The translations under genes and the position numbers were made by a program. From JAEUHZ01 sp964552795 (lineage in GTDB: Bacteria; Planctomycetota; UBA1135; GCA-002686595), in the NCBI GenBank assembly GCA_964552795.1, contig CAZKIO010000001.1, positions 124,001 through 188,000 of the forward strand: a stretch of DNA of 64,000 bases, read 5' to 3'. Shown piece after piece: positions 29,822 through 37,160 of the stretch; the first letter of the stretch is position 1, and every line of letters begins with the position of its first letter. The notes beneath the pieces were generated by a model, which was given only the letters and a program-made list of their open reading frames with translations, did no database searches and was not told the origin of the DNA.

Positions 29822-32602
29822 ATGGACGTGCCCGAGAACGCAAGAAGGCCGCTGGATGAAAGGGCGAGCGTGGCAGCAGGCGGTAGGGAACAAGTTCCCG
29901 CGGAGCCGGCGCATCTCTCGCTCGATCCCGAAGGCGTGCCGCACGAGTTGCGCGCAATCCCGCAGTGGGTGGCATGGCGACTCGCGGCCCCCAAGGAGTC
30001 AGGCAAGAAGCCGCGCAAGATCCCGATCGCGCCGTTCACGGCAACCAACGCCAGCAGCACCGATGCGAAGACCTGGGGCACGTTTTCGGAAGCATGCGCG
30101 TGCGCACTCGCGCACCGACTTGCAGGCGTGGGCTTCGTGCTGAACGCATCGGGCATCGCGGGACTCGACTTGGACAAATGCCGCGATGCGGTCACCGGAG
30201 CAATCGAACCGTGGGCGCAGGAGATCGTGCAACGGTTCCACAGCTACAGCGAGGTGTCACCATCTGGCACGGGGCTTCGAATCGTCGTGCGCGGCACGCT
30301 GCCGCGCGGCCGCAGACGCAAGGGCCCGATCGAGGTCTACGACAACGAGCGGTTTTTGACGATCACAGGCCACCGCCTCGCCGACGCGCCAGAAGAGATC
30401 GCCGCGCGCCAGGAGGAGCTCGACGATCTCGTCACGGAGATCTCGGGAAAAGCGAAGGCGATGCCGAAGCTGGCAGCCCGGGAGCTTCCGCAGAGCGCAA
30501 CGGCCAGTGACGACCAAGTGCTAGAGCGCGCACGGCGAGGACGAAACCGCGTCAAGTTCAACGAGCTCTACAGTGGAGGCCTCGCCGGCTACAACTCGAC
30601 GAGCGAGGCGGACGCCGCGCTCCTACACATGCTCGCGTTCTGGACGGGCGGTGACGCCACGCGCATGGATCGCATGTTCCGCACCTCGGGGCGCATGCGA
30701 GATAAGTGGGATGAGAAGCGCGCCGATAGTACGTGGGGAGCGCAGGAGATCCAGCGAGCGATCGCCCGCGTCGGCACGCAGTCGACGCACCTGCGCATCG
30801 TACAGGACGAGAGCATGTCAGGAAGCGGATCCCCCAAGCGCCCACAGGTCGAGATCATTCCGGGCACGCTGCCGCGCCAGGTCGATCTCGCGGAGGAAGT
30901 GCTGCTAGGGATGCACCCACCGCGCCTGTTCCAGCGCGATCGCATGCTGGTGCGGATCGTGCGCACGGCGACGGCCATGCATAAGCCGGAACGCAAGCGG
31001 CCCGCCAACGCGAGCGTGCTGCACCCGATCGAAGCGCACTTCCTAGTCGATCTGTGGACACGTCACGCGACGTGGCTGAGGGAGAGGGATGGCGTTCTCG
31101 TGCAGGTGGACGCACCGCCCAAGGTCGCGAACACGTACCTCGCGCGCGTCGGAGAGTGGCGCCTGCCCCGGCTGATCGGCGTCATCGAAGCGCCGACGAT
31201 CCGTCCCGACGGCAGCGTCCTGCAGGTCCCCGGATACGACGCGCGCACGCAGCGCTTCTTCGATCCGGGCAACACGGTGTTTCCGCAGATCAGCGCGACG
31301 CCGTCCATGGACGACGCACGAGCCGCACTGAATGTGCTGTATGAGCTGATCCGTGATTTCCCTTGGGTGGCGCCGTGTGACCGGTCCGCGATGGTCGCAG
31401 CCATCCTCACGGCTCTTGTTCGTCGGGTTCTTCCTACGGCCCCGCTGTTTGCCTTCCGCGCGCCGAAGATGTCGTCCGGCAAGTCGCTGCTAGTCGATGT
31501 CGTGGCGCTGATTGCCACCGGCCGCGTCGTAGCGGTGATGACGCAAGGCAAGGACGACGAAGAGCAGCAGAAGCGCATGCTCGCCGTGCTGATCGAGGGC
31601 GACGCCGTCAACTCGATCGACAACATCGAACGCCCGCTCGGCGGTGCGGACCTGTGCGTCATCCTCACCCAGCAGAGCTATCAGGGCCGCCTGCTCGGCT
31701 CGACCAAGATGGTCCGCGTGCCCACGTGCACGATGTGGGTTGCGACCGGCAACAACTTGGAGATCAAGGGCGACCTCGCGTCGCGCGTCGTCCTGTGCGA
31801 CCTCGACCCGATGCAAGAGCATCCCGAGGAGCGGGAGTTTGATGTCGATCTGCGGGCGTACATCCCCGAGCACCGGGGCGAGCTGGTGCACGCGGCATTG
31901 ACGATCATTCTCGCGTTCATCCACGCGGGGCGCCCCAAGCAGAAGATCCGGCAGTTCGGGCGCTTCGAGGCGTGGTCCGAGATGGTGCGCGGGCCTCTGG
32001 TGTGGCTGGGCGAGCCGGATCCGCTGGACACCGCGCGGCGCCTCGGCGACGTGGACCCGGTTCAGCGCATGCTGGGGGATCTGCTGATCGCATGGCATGC
32101 GCGTTTCGGCGAGGCTCCACAGCTCGTGCGTGGCGTACTCGACTCTGCCATCGCAGCGCCGTACGAACCGCTGGGCGATGCCATCGCCAACGCCCTGGCA
32201 TCCCCGCTGGATGTGAAGTGCACCCAGCAGCTCGGCCTGTACCTGCGAAAGTACGAGCGGCGTGTCCAGGATGGGCTGCGCTTCGAACGTGTCGGGGACC
32301 GCGGAGGCCGTGCGCAGTGGCGCGTGGTACGGATCGTAGGTGGAGTTACCGGAGTTACCGGAGTCTCTCAACCGGAGCCCGAAAATTCTGGTCCCGGTCC
32401 CAGCAGGGAGGGGGAGGGAGTGTCTGTTGAAGAGGAGGGGCGGATGAATATCCCCCTGGGTGAAACCCTCCGTCAACTCCCACAACTCCACCTGGACGAC
32501 GTGACAGGGAGTGACAGCGATGGTCGGGGGTGGACCTTCGATCCAGACGCTGTGGAATCTGCGCGCGAACTCTTCGACACGCGGGACGTGACCGAGCATT
32601 GA
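29822..32602 (+). CDS. Primase-polymerase/helicase replication protein
   Basis: 926 residues. The N-terminal part resembles archaeo-eukaryotic primase-polymerases: GIAGLDLDKC (acidic pair at 116/118), SYSEVSPSGTGLRIVV (141-156), and FLTITGH (178-184). Residues ~245-310 (FNELYSGG, EADAALLHMLAFWTGGD, MFRTSGRMRDKWDE) are like the helical bundle of NrS-1-type polymerases. The C-terminal half has an ATPase-like region with PKMSSGKSLL and a 'MWVATGNNLEIKGD' sensor stretch, like phage replicative helicases. It should initiate replication of the excised element. Confidence 0.75.
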   Translation: MDVPENARRPLDERASVAAGGREQVPAEPAHLSLDPEGVPHELRAIPQWVAWRLAAPKESGKKPRKIPIAPFTATNASSTDAKTWGTFSEACACALAHRLAGVGFVLNASGIAGLDLDKCRDAVTGAIEPWAQEIVQRFHSYSEVSPSGTGLRIVVRGTLPRGRRRKGPIEVYDNERFLTITGHRLADAPEEIAARQEELDDLVTEISGKAKAMPKLAARELPQSATASDDQVLERARRGRNRVKFNELYSGGLAGYNSTSEADAALLHMLAFWTGGDATRMDRMFRTSGRMRDKWDEKRADSTWGAQEIQRAIARVGTQSTHLRIVQDESMSGSGSPKRPQVEIIPGTLPRQVDLAEEVLLGMHPPRLFQRDRMLVRIVRTATAMHKPERKRPANASVLHPIEAHFLVDLWTRHATWLRERDGVLVQVDAPPKVANTYLARVGEWRLPRLIGVIEAPTIRPDGSVLQVPGYDARTQRFFDPGNTVFPQISATPSMDDARAALNVLYELIRDFPWVAPCDRSAMVAAILTALVRRVLPTAPLFAFRAPKMSSGKSLLVDVVALIATGRVVAVMTQGKDDEEQQKRMLAVLIEGDAVNSIDNIERPLGGADLCVILTQQSYQGRLLGSTKMVRVPTCTMWVATGNNLEIKGDLASRVVLCDLDPMQEHPEEREFDVDLRAYIPEHRGELVHAALTIILAFIHAGRPKQKIRQFGRFEAWSEMVRGPLVWLGEPDPLDTARRLGDVDPVQRMLGDLLIAWHARFGEAPQLVRGVLDSAIAAPYEPLGDAIANALASPLDVKCTQQLGLYLRKYERRVQDGLRFERVGDRGGRAQWRVVRIVGGVTGVTGVSQPEPENSGPGPSREGEGVSVEEEGRMNIPLGETLRQLPQLHLDDVTGSDSDGRGWTFDPDAVESARELFDTRDVTEH

Positions 32603-32605
32603 GCG

Positions 32606-32887
32606 ATGGTCACCCTCGTCTCCGACATCCGCTTCACTCCCGCCACCGCCGCCCTGCGCGCCACCGGCTTGCGCGGCTGGGCGCGCTGCCGCCTGGACGG
32701 CCGCTGGGAGCTCGACGGCTTGGCCGTGCGCAGGACGAGCGGCGGCACGTACACGGTGACGTTCCCATCCAAGCGCGACGGCGCAGGGATCGAGCGCCCG
32801 TTCTTCCGACCGCTGACTTCCGAGGCACGTGCCGAGATCGAACAGGCGGTGCTCGGTTACCTCGTGCGCGGGGGATGGATCCCGTGA
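32606..32887 (+). CDS. SpoVG-like small protein
   Basis: 93 residues. The pattern of a first strand with 'SDIRFTP', a middle 'DGLAVRRTSGGTYTVTFPSKR' and the last helix 'SEARAEIEQAVLGYL' fits SpoVG, a small dimeric nucleic-acid-binding regulator. SpoVG-like genes also occur in mobile elements. It begins 3 bases after the replication gene, so it should be in the same operon. The identification is by pattern only. Confidence 0.6.
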   Translation: MVTLVSDIRFTPATAALRATGLRGWARCRLDGRWELDGLAVRRTSGGTYTVTFPSKRDGAGIERPFFRPLTSEARAEIEQAVLGYLVRGGWIP

Positions 32888-33120
32888 GCGGCGAGCACCC
32901 TCGTGACGACCACGACGATCCGCAACCGCTGCTGGTGGACAGCGCGGGTCTAGCTCGAATGCTCGACCTGTCGCAGCGCAGCGTGTACCGGCTCGACGCG
33001 CGTGGTGCACTTCCAGCCGCTATCGCGCTCGGCGGCAGCAAGCGATGGCGCGTCGCGGAGATCGAAGCATGGCTTGCTGCGGGCGCGCCGCCGAGGCAGC
33101 GATGGGTGCGGAGCACATGA
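32875..33120 (+). CDS. Second excisionase/AlpA-like helix-turn-helix protein
   Basis: 81 residues overlapping the SpoVG-like gene by 13 bases. The core LLVDSAGLARMLDLSQRSVYRLDARGALP, then GGSKRWRVAEIEAWL, is an AlpA/excisionase-type helix-turn-helix. GTG 32884 is an alternative start. It resembles the gene at 29595, so the element has two of these DNA-binding proteins. Confidence 0.7.
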   Translation: MDPVSGEHPRDDHDDPQPLLVDSAGLARMLDLSQRSVYRLDARGALPAAIALGGSKRWRVAEIEAWLAAGAPPRQRWVRST

Positions 33121-33182
33121 ACGAACACCGTGGCGCGGCATCCGCCGCGTGCGGAATGGCAGATCTGACGAAGGAGCAAGCG

Positions 33183-33491
33183 ATGAGACACAGAAGGACG
33201 GAAGCGGAAATGGTGCGCGACCTGGAAGCTCAGATCGCCGCACTTCGCGGGCGGGCCGAACGCAAGCGCGTGCGCAAGGACCCAGCCATGCGGCAGGTGC
33301 TGCTGGCAGTGAAGTCGCTCGACAAGGCCACCAGCGAGACGAAGGACTCGGCGATGCGCAAGGCGATCGAGGAGGCGCGGACGACGTTGTCCGCGTGCCT
33401 CGCGCTCTCAGGAATCGTCGTCCCGCAGATCGGCGTGGTGCAGGCGAAGCGCACCTGGAAACGGAAGAAGCCAGCCATGGCGCAGGCGTGA
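33183..33491 (+). CDS. Small coiled-coil protein
   Basis: 102 residues, highly basic with a heptad-like N-terminal helix (TEAEMVRDLEAQIAALRGRAERKR) and a second helix rich in Lys/Ser/Met. AAGGAG lies 8 bases before the ATG, like the start of the gene at 29595. An upstream in-frame ATG at 33117 overlaps the previous stop. No family recognised; a DNA-binding or scaffold role is possible. Confidence 0.55.
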   Translation: MRHRRTEAEMVRDLEAQIAALRGRAERKRVRKDPAMRQVLLAVKSLDKATSETKDSAMRKAIEEARTTLSACLALSGIVVPQIGVVQAKRTWKRKKPAMAQA

Positions 33492-33588
33492 CGTGCGCCC
33501 CGCGATCCTCGTGAATCCAGCTTGCGGCTGCGCGCGAGCACGAGCCCTCATGCGGCGGCGCGGCGAGTGCCGCAGGAGGCGAGGTCTT

Positions 33589-33702
33589 ATGAACGAACAC
33601 GTGCCCATCCAGCTCACGCGCTCCGGGCGTGAGTCCTGCGAGCGGACGCTGCCGGAGCTGGTGCGGAAGCTCGCGCAGCTCAACGCGGCGGCGCTGGAGT
33701 AG
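33589..33702 (+). CDS. Very small protein before the integrase
   Basis: 37 residues starting after AGGAGG (10 bases upstream). The sequence 'IQLTRSGRESCERTLPELVRKLAQLNAAALE' is split into a strand and an amphipathic helix. It stops 2 bases before the integrase ATG, so translation may be coupled. Too short for a family call. Confidence 0.45.
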   Translation: MNEHVPIQLTRSGRESCERTLPELVRKLAQLNAAALE

Positions 33703-33704
33703 CC

Positions 33705-35021
33705 ATGGGCGTCGTCTTCAAGCCGATCGTCACCCGCCCGCTCCCGCGCGGCGCCGAGGTCGTTGGGGACAGAGCGCGCTGGCGTGACATGCACGGCAAG
33801 CCGCGCGAAGCCCGAGTGCGCGAGACCCCGCGCGGGCTGTGCGTCGAGGTCCACGTTGCGCGGTACCTGGCGCGGTATCGCGACGCCTCGGGCGTGACGC
33901 GGACGGTCGCGACCGGTTGCAGGGACGAGGCGGCCGCGCGCGCCGTGCTGGTCGAACTGGAGCGCCGGGCCGAACTGGTGAAGGCGGGCGTGCTCTCGCC
34001 CGTCCAGGACGCCATGTCCGATCACCGGCGAGCGCCGGTCGCGCACCACATTGACGCCTACGCCGCCTCCCTGCGGGCGCGGGGCGTCACCGAGAAGCAC
34101 AGCAAGGGCGTGAAGCGGCGGGTGATCGAGCTGTTCGAGGGCTGCGGATTCCGATCGCTCAGGGACGTGAACCGCGAGGCGGTCGAGCGGTGGCTCGGCA
34201 GCGGGGCCAACCTGCGGCGCTCGGCGCGGACCCGGAACACGTACGTCGGGGCCGCGAAGTCGTTCCTCGCGTGGTGCGTGGAGACGGACCGGCTGACGGC
34301 GAACCCGCTCACGCGCATCCGCCGGGCCGACGAGGCGTCCGACCGCCGTCGCCAGCCCCGCGCCTTCACAGAGGATGAAGTCGTGCGGCTGCTGGACGCG
34401 ACGCGGCGGCGGCCGTTGGCCGAGGCGCAGCTCTTCAACCGGGGGTGGCGCAAGAACCAGCCCGGCGCCCGGCTGCGGCCGGAGACGGTCGCCAAGCTGG
34501 AGCGCCTCGGGCTGGAGCGGGCGCTGGCGTACAAGACGATGCTGCTGACCGGCCTGCGCCTGGGCGAGCTGGCGGCCGTGCGCGCCCGCGACCTGGACGG
34601 CGACCGCATCGTGCTCGGCGCGCGGCACACGAAGAACCGCCAGGCCGCCGTGGTGCCGCTGCGGGCCGACCTCGCTGCGGACTTGCGGCAGTGGGCAGCC
34701 GGGGTACCGGGCGCGCCAGATCGCGTCCTGTTCCGCCTGTCGGCCAACCAGGTGAAGGTCTTCAACCGCGACCTCGCGTTCGCGGGCATCCAGAAGCGCG
34801 ACGACCGTGGGCGCGTGGCGTGCGTGCACAGCCTGCGGCACACCTTCGCGACCTGGATGAGCCGTGGGGGGGTCGCGCCGCGCACGGCGCAGGCGGCGAT
34901 GCGGCACAGCACGATCGACCTCACGATGGTGGTCTACACCGACCCCAGGCTCCTCGACGTGGCGGGGGCGCTGGACGTGCTGCCCGCGCTGCCGCTCACA
35001 GCGCCGGCCGTGGGCGCGTGA
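33705..35021 (+). CDS. int: Tyrosine integrase of the element
   Basis: 438 residues. An N-terminal arm-binding region (to ~90), a core-binding SAM-like domain (HHIDAYAASLRARGVTEKH to ~190) and a catalytic domain. The latter has Arg in LLTGLRLGELAAV, Lys in ARHTKNRQ, HSLRHTFATW, and His/Tyr in MRHSTIDLTMVVYTD. All active-site residues are present. The gene ends 165 bases before the tRNA-Arg-like core, and arm-like repeats lie between them. It should insert and excise the element at the tRNA-Arg 3' end. Confidence 0.92.
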   Translation: MGVVFKPIVTRPLPRGAEVVGDRARWRDMHGKPREARVRETPRGLCVEVHVARYLARYRDASGVTRTVATGCRDEAAARAVLVELERRAELVKAGVLSPVQDAMSDHRRAPVAHHIDAYAASLRARGVTEKHSKGVKRRVIELFEGCGFRSLRDVNREAVERWLGSGANLRRSARTRNTYVGAAKSFLAWCVETDRLTANPLTRIRRADEASDRRRQPRAFTEDEVVRLLDATRRRPLAEAQLFNRGWRKNQPGARLRPETVAKLERLGLERALAYKTMLLTGLRLGELAAVRARDLDGDRIVLGARHTKNRQAAVVPLRADLAADLRQWAAGVPGAPDRVLFRLSANQVKVFNRDLAFAGIQKRDDRGRVACVHSLRHTFATWMSRGGVAPRTAQAAMRHSTIDLTMVVYTDPRLLDVAGALDVLPALPLTAPAVGA

Positions 35022-35033
35022 CCTGCGCGAGGC

Positions 35034-35055
35034 GTTTGCATGGCGGTTTGCATGG
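35034..35055 (+). repeat. Pair of GTTTGCATGG words, 12 bp apart
   Basis: Identical 10-mers at 35034 and 35046, just after the integrase gene. The same word pair with the same 12-bp spacing occurs on the other side of both cores (35296/35308 and, diverged, 16652/16664). Likely integrase arm-type binding sites. Confidence 0.65.
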
Positions 35056-35070
35056 ACGCCTGTCCAGTTT

Positions 35071-35174
35071 TGGCAGCGATTGGCAGTCCCTGGCAGAACC
35101 TCGCTGGAGGCCGGTTTCGGGCACGATTCCTGCTGGCCGTGCCAGGAAGTGCCATCCGCTGCCAGCGGGTGCCA
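35071..35174. repeat. Phased TGGCA (x3) and inverted TGCCA (x4) words
   Basis: TGGCAG starts at 35071, 35081 and 35091; TGCCA starts at 35140, 35150, 35160 and 35170. The steps are exactly 10 bases, so each group faces one side of the helix, and the two groups point towards each other. They lie between the integrase gene and the core, where excisionase or integrase arms are usually bound. Confidence 0.75.
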
Positions 35175-35186
35175 ACTCGACCGGAG

Positions 35187-35237
35187 AGGGTGGTACGCCC
35201 GACAGGATTCGAACCTGTGGCCTGCGGCTCCGGAAGC
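35187..35237 (-). repeat. Right attachment core (tRNA-Arg 3' half)
   Basis: Identical to 16543-16593. On the minus strand it reads as the anticodon-to-CCA half of a tRNA-Arg. The bases that follow do not form a D-arm or a 5' acceptor strand, so no full tRNA exists here either. Confidence 0.85.
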
Positions 35238-35591
35238 CGAAGGCGCTCGGTCATAAGTGCGGTGTTGATAGATGCTTATGGCGCCGCGTTTCGACGTTTG
35301 CACTCCGGTTTGCATCGGCGCTTCGGATCGGCCTTCCAGGGCCCTGGGAGGGCGGTTTCGGGCCAGGCGAGAGCCACGACGGGCCACGGCGGGGCCTGTG
35401 GGCGCATCGGGCGCGCGGTCGCGGGCGAGCGGGCGGTGAGTGCCCGGTCCTTGCTGGTAGGCCCTGATGCGGCCACCGGGCGTGCCACGCGGGAGGGCGG
35501 CAAACGAACCCGCGACAGAGAACGGGATGGGTTCCCTCTTCCCACCCACCGAGGAGGGGATGTACTCAAGTCGATAGTGGAAGCGGGTCCG
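35238..35591. other. Arm-like left end of a second element, then non-coding DNA
   Basis: Bases 35238-35319 align without gaps to the left-end arm at 16594-16675, with GTTTGCA words at 35296 and 35308. The rest of the interval up to the HNH gene has no gene-like frame; a long frame through this region is the tRNA-antisense type and is not believed. Confidence 0.55.
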
Positions 35592-36017
35592 ATGACCACG
35601 GCCATGAAGAAAGGCACCCGGCTCCGCACCATCTACCGCCGCACCGACGGATTCTGCCACCTCTGCCACACCAAGCTGGCCCTGAAGAACTACGCCCGGC
35701 ATGGTGCCCGCGGAGCGTGGGAGATCGAGCACTCGCGCCCGCGTGCCAGCGGCGGCACCGACCACGGAAACAATCTCTTCGCTGCCTGCATCGCGTGCAA
35801 CCGCAGCAAGGGCAAGGGGAGCACCCGGTCCGCTCGGCGCAAGCATGGACACACTCGAGCGCCGTACGGCCGCGTGAAGAAGGCGAGGGTTCGATCCAAG
35901 AGCGCCATCTGCGGGGGCGCGCTCGGAGCGGTGGGGGGATCGCTTCTCTCTCCAGCGGCAGTGATCATCGGCGCGATATTCGGCGCTCTCGCTGGGCACG
36001 AGAAGAAGGTGCGCTGA
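35592..36017 (+). CDS. HNH endonuclease with a glycine-zipper-like tail
   Basis: 141 residues. The zinc-binding HNH core is clear: CHLC, EIEHSRPRASGGTD, then NNLFAACIACNRSKG. The last ~35 residues (ICGGALGAVGGSLL... VIIGAIFGALAG) form a hydrophobic Gly-spaced segment like a glycine zipper, which suggests membrane or oligomer contact. That combination is unusual. The gene lies next to the attachment core, in front of a restriction system encoded on the opposite strand. The ATG at 35592 is chosen; a Met five codons later is also possible. Confidence 0.75.
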   Translation: MTTAMKKGTRLRTIYRRTDGFCHLCHTKLALKNYARHGARGAWEIEHSRPRASGGTDHGNNLFAACIACNRSKGKGSTRSARRKHGHTRAPYGRVKKARVRSKSAICGGALGAVGGSLLSPAAVIIGAIFGALAGHEKKVR

Positions 36018-36095
36018 CCAGCACGCAACGCAGTCCTCGCGTTGCGTAGTGCAGCCACCGCGGTGGTCATACCCTTGGCGGCGCCGCATCGGCCG

Positions 36096-37073
36096 TCACG
36101 GTTCTTCAGCGAAGCCGTCGAGAATCGTACGGCCCACATTATCGAGACTCGGCATCAGAAACGCATGAGATACCCGGTGAGCCACTAGAGTTCGCCTCAG
36201 TGCGGCCAGTTCGCGACCGGGTAGGGTCAGCTTCCCAAGTTGGACCACAGACTTGTCGATACCGAGGGATCCCTCGATGGAGTCTTCGATAGAGGGCCAG
36301 CGACCAGTCTTCAGGTAGAAGTGATTGGCGGACTTGTCAAACAGCAGCACGCCCTGCTGGGCATGCGCGTATGCAACTCTACTCGATGGAAGCCACACAC
36401 GCTGCAGCCGGTAGTCTGCTGAGGGAACATGAGTGCGTGGCGTCACGCATCGCGCGGCCAGCGCCCATACTGCCAATCGGTCCGGGCCTGACCTGTGCTG
36501 CCGCAATCCGATCGTAGCGAAGAACGCAGCGTTGAGCGGCTGTGAGGTCCAATCCAATGCCCTGGTAGGCATACCATGATGCTGGGCGACGGCATTGATC
36601 ATCCGTGGATGACAATGCACTTCGGGCTGCAAAGACGACTGGTTCTGTGCGAGCCATTCGCGGCCGTCATGCATCCAGTGGCTACCCATACTATGACCGA
36701 CGTCTTCGGCGAGAGCACGAAATCTCTCCGCCAATTCCATTTCCGCCGCGGCTGTGCCAAGGACTGTTTGGAGCCGGTCTGGATGGATGCCGGTACTTCC
36801 CAGCCGATCAACGGCAGCGTTGATGTCGTCAAGCAGATCATGGAAAACGGCTTTGACCAGTTGATCAGTAGGCGAGCGGAACAGACGTGGCAGAAGCGGC
36901 CAGTCAGCATCCCATTGGCCGCGGAACAGCCATTGGCTTGCGCCAAATCGGTCGGGACCCCATGAAGGGTTGCTTGGCCGTAGGGCGTCTACAAAATCGA
37001 CGGCGCTCTCGAAGTGCTGTTCGGTGAACCATGCGCTTCGGGCAGGGGCATCGTAATCCTGTTTGCCAGTCAT
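36096..37073 (-). CDS. FRG-domain protein
   Basis: 325 residues from ATG 37073. The FRG domain is marked by QWLFRGQWDADWPLLPRLFR (residues 47-66) and AQHHGMPTRALDWTSQPL (163-180), followed by AAFFATIGL. FRG domains occur in stand-alone proteins and in defence loci, often beside restriction systems; their activity is not firmly known. It lies 87 bases downstream of the MmeI-like gene on the same strand, so both may be one operon. Confidence 0.85.
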   Translation of the reverse strand: MTGKQDYDAPARSAWFTEQHFESAVDFVDALRPSNPSWGPDRFGASQWLFRGQWDADWPLLPRLFRSPTDQLVKAVFHDLLDDINAAVDRLGSTGIHPDRLQTVLGTAAAEMELAERFRALAEDVGHSMGSHWMHDGREWLAQNQSSLQPEVHCHPRMINAVAQHHGMPTRALDWTSQPLNAAFFATIGLRQHRSGPDRLAVWALAARCVTPRTHVPSADYRLQRVWLPSSRVAYAHAQQGVLLFDKSANHFYLKTGRWPSIEDSIEGSLGIDKSVVQLGKLTLPGRELAALRRTLVAHRVSHAFLMPSLDNVGRTILDGFAEEP

Positions 37074-37160
37074 CAACGCGTTAGGGGTGAGGCGACCGCG
37101 ATCAGGTTGGAAGCGAGGATCGGATGGGGCAGTGTAGGCGTGCCTACCAGGAAACGCGAG

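Larger units (their letters stand above)
16543..35237. mobile_element. Integrative element flanked by tRNA-Arg 3'-half direct repeats
   Basis: About 18.7 kb between two identical 51-bp direct repeats, with a tyrosine integrase gene (33705-35021) directly inside the right one. The repeats equal the 3' half of a tRNA-Arg gene (anticodon CCG side through the CCA end), the usual target of such integrases. The cargo is phage- or satellite-like: terminase subunits, primase, methyltransferase, excisionase-like and SpoVG-like proteins, plus a toxin/immunity pair, a DprA/phosphoribosyltransferase pair and an IS. No structural phage genes were found. Confidence 0.8.

Noticed and set aside
35040..35591. 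Long frame with 'RPTGFEPVACGSG' before the HNH protein
   Set aside because: This is the usual false translation of the antisense strand of a tRNA end. The HNH start at 35592 is taken instead.
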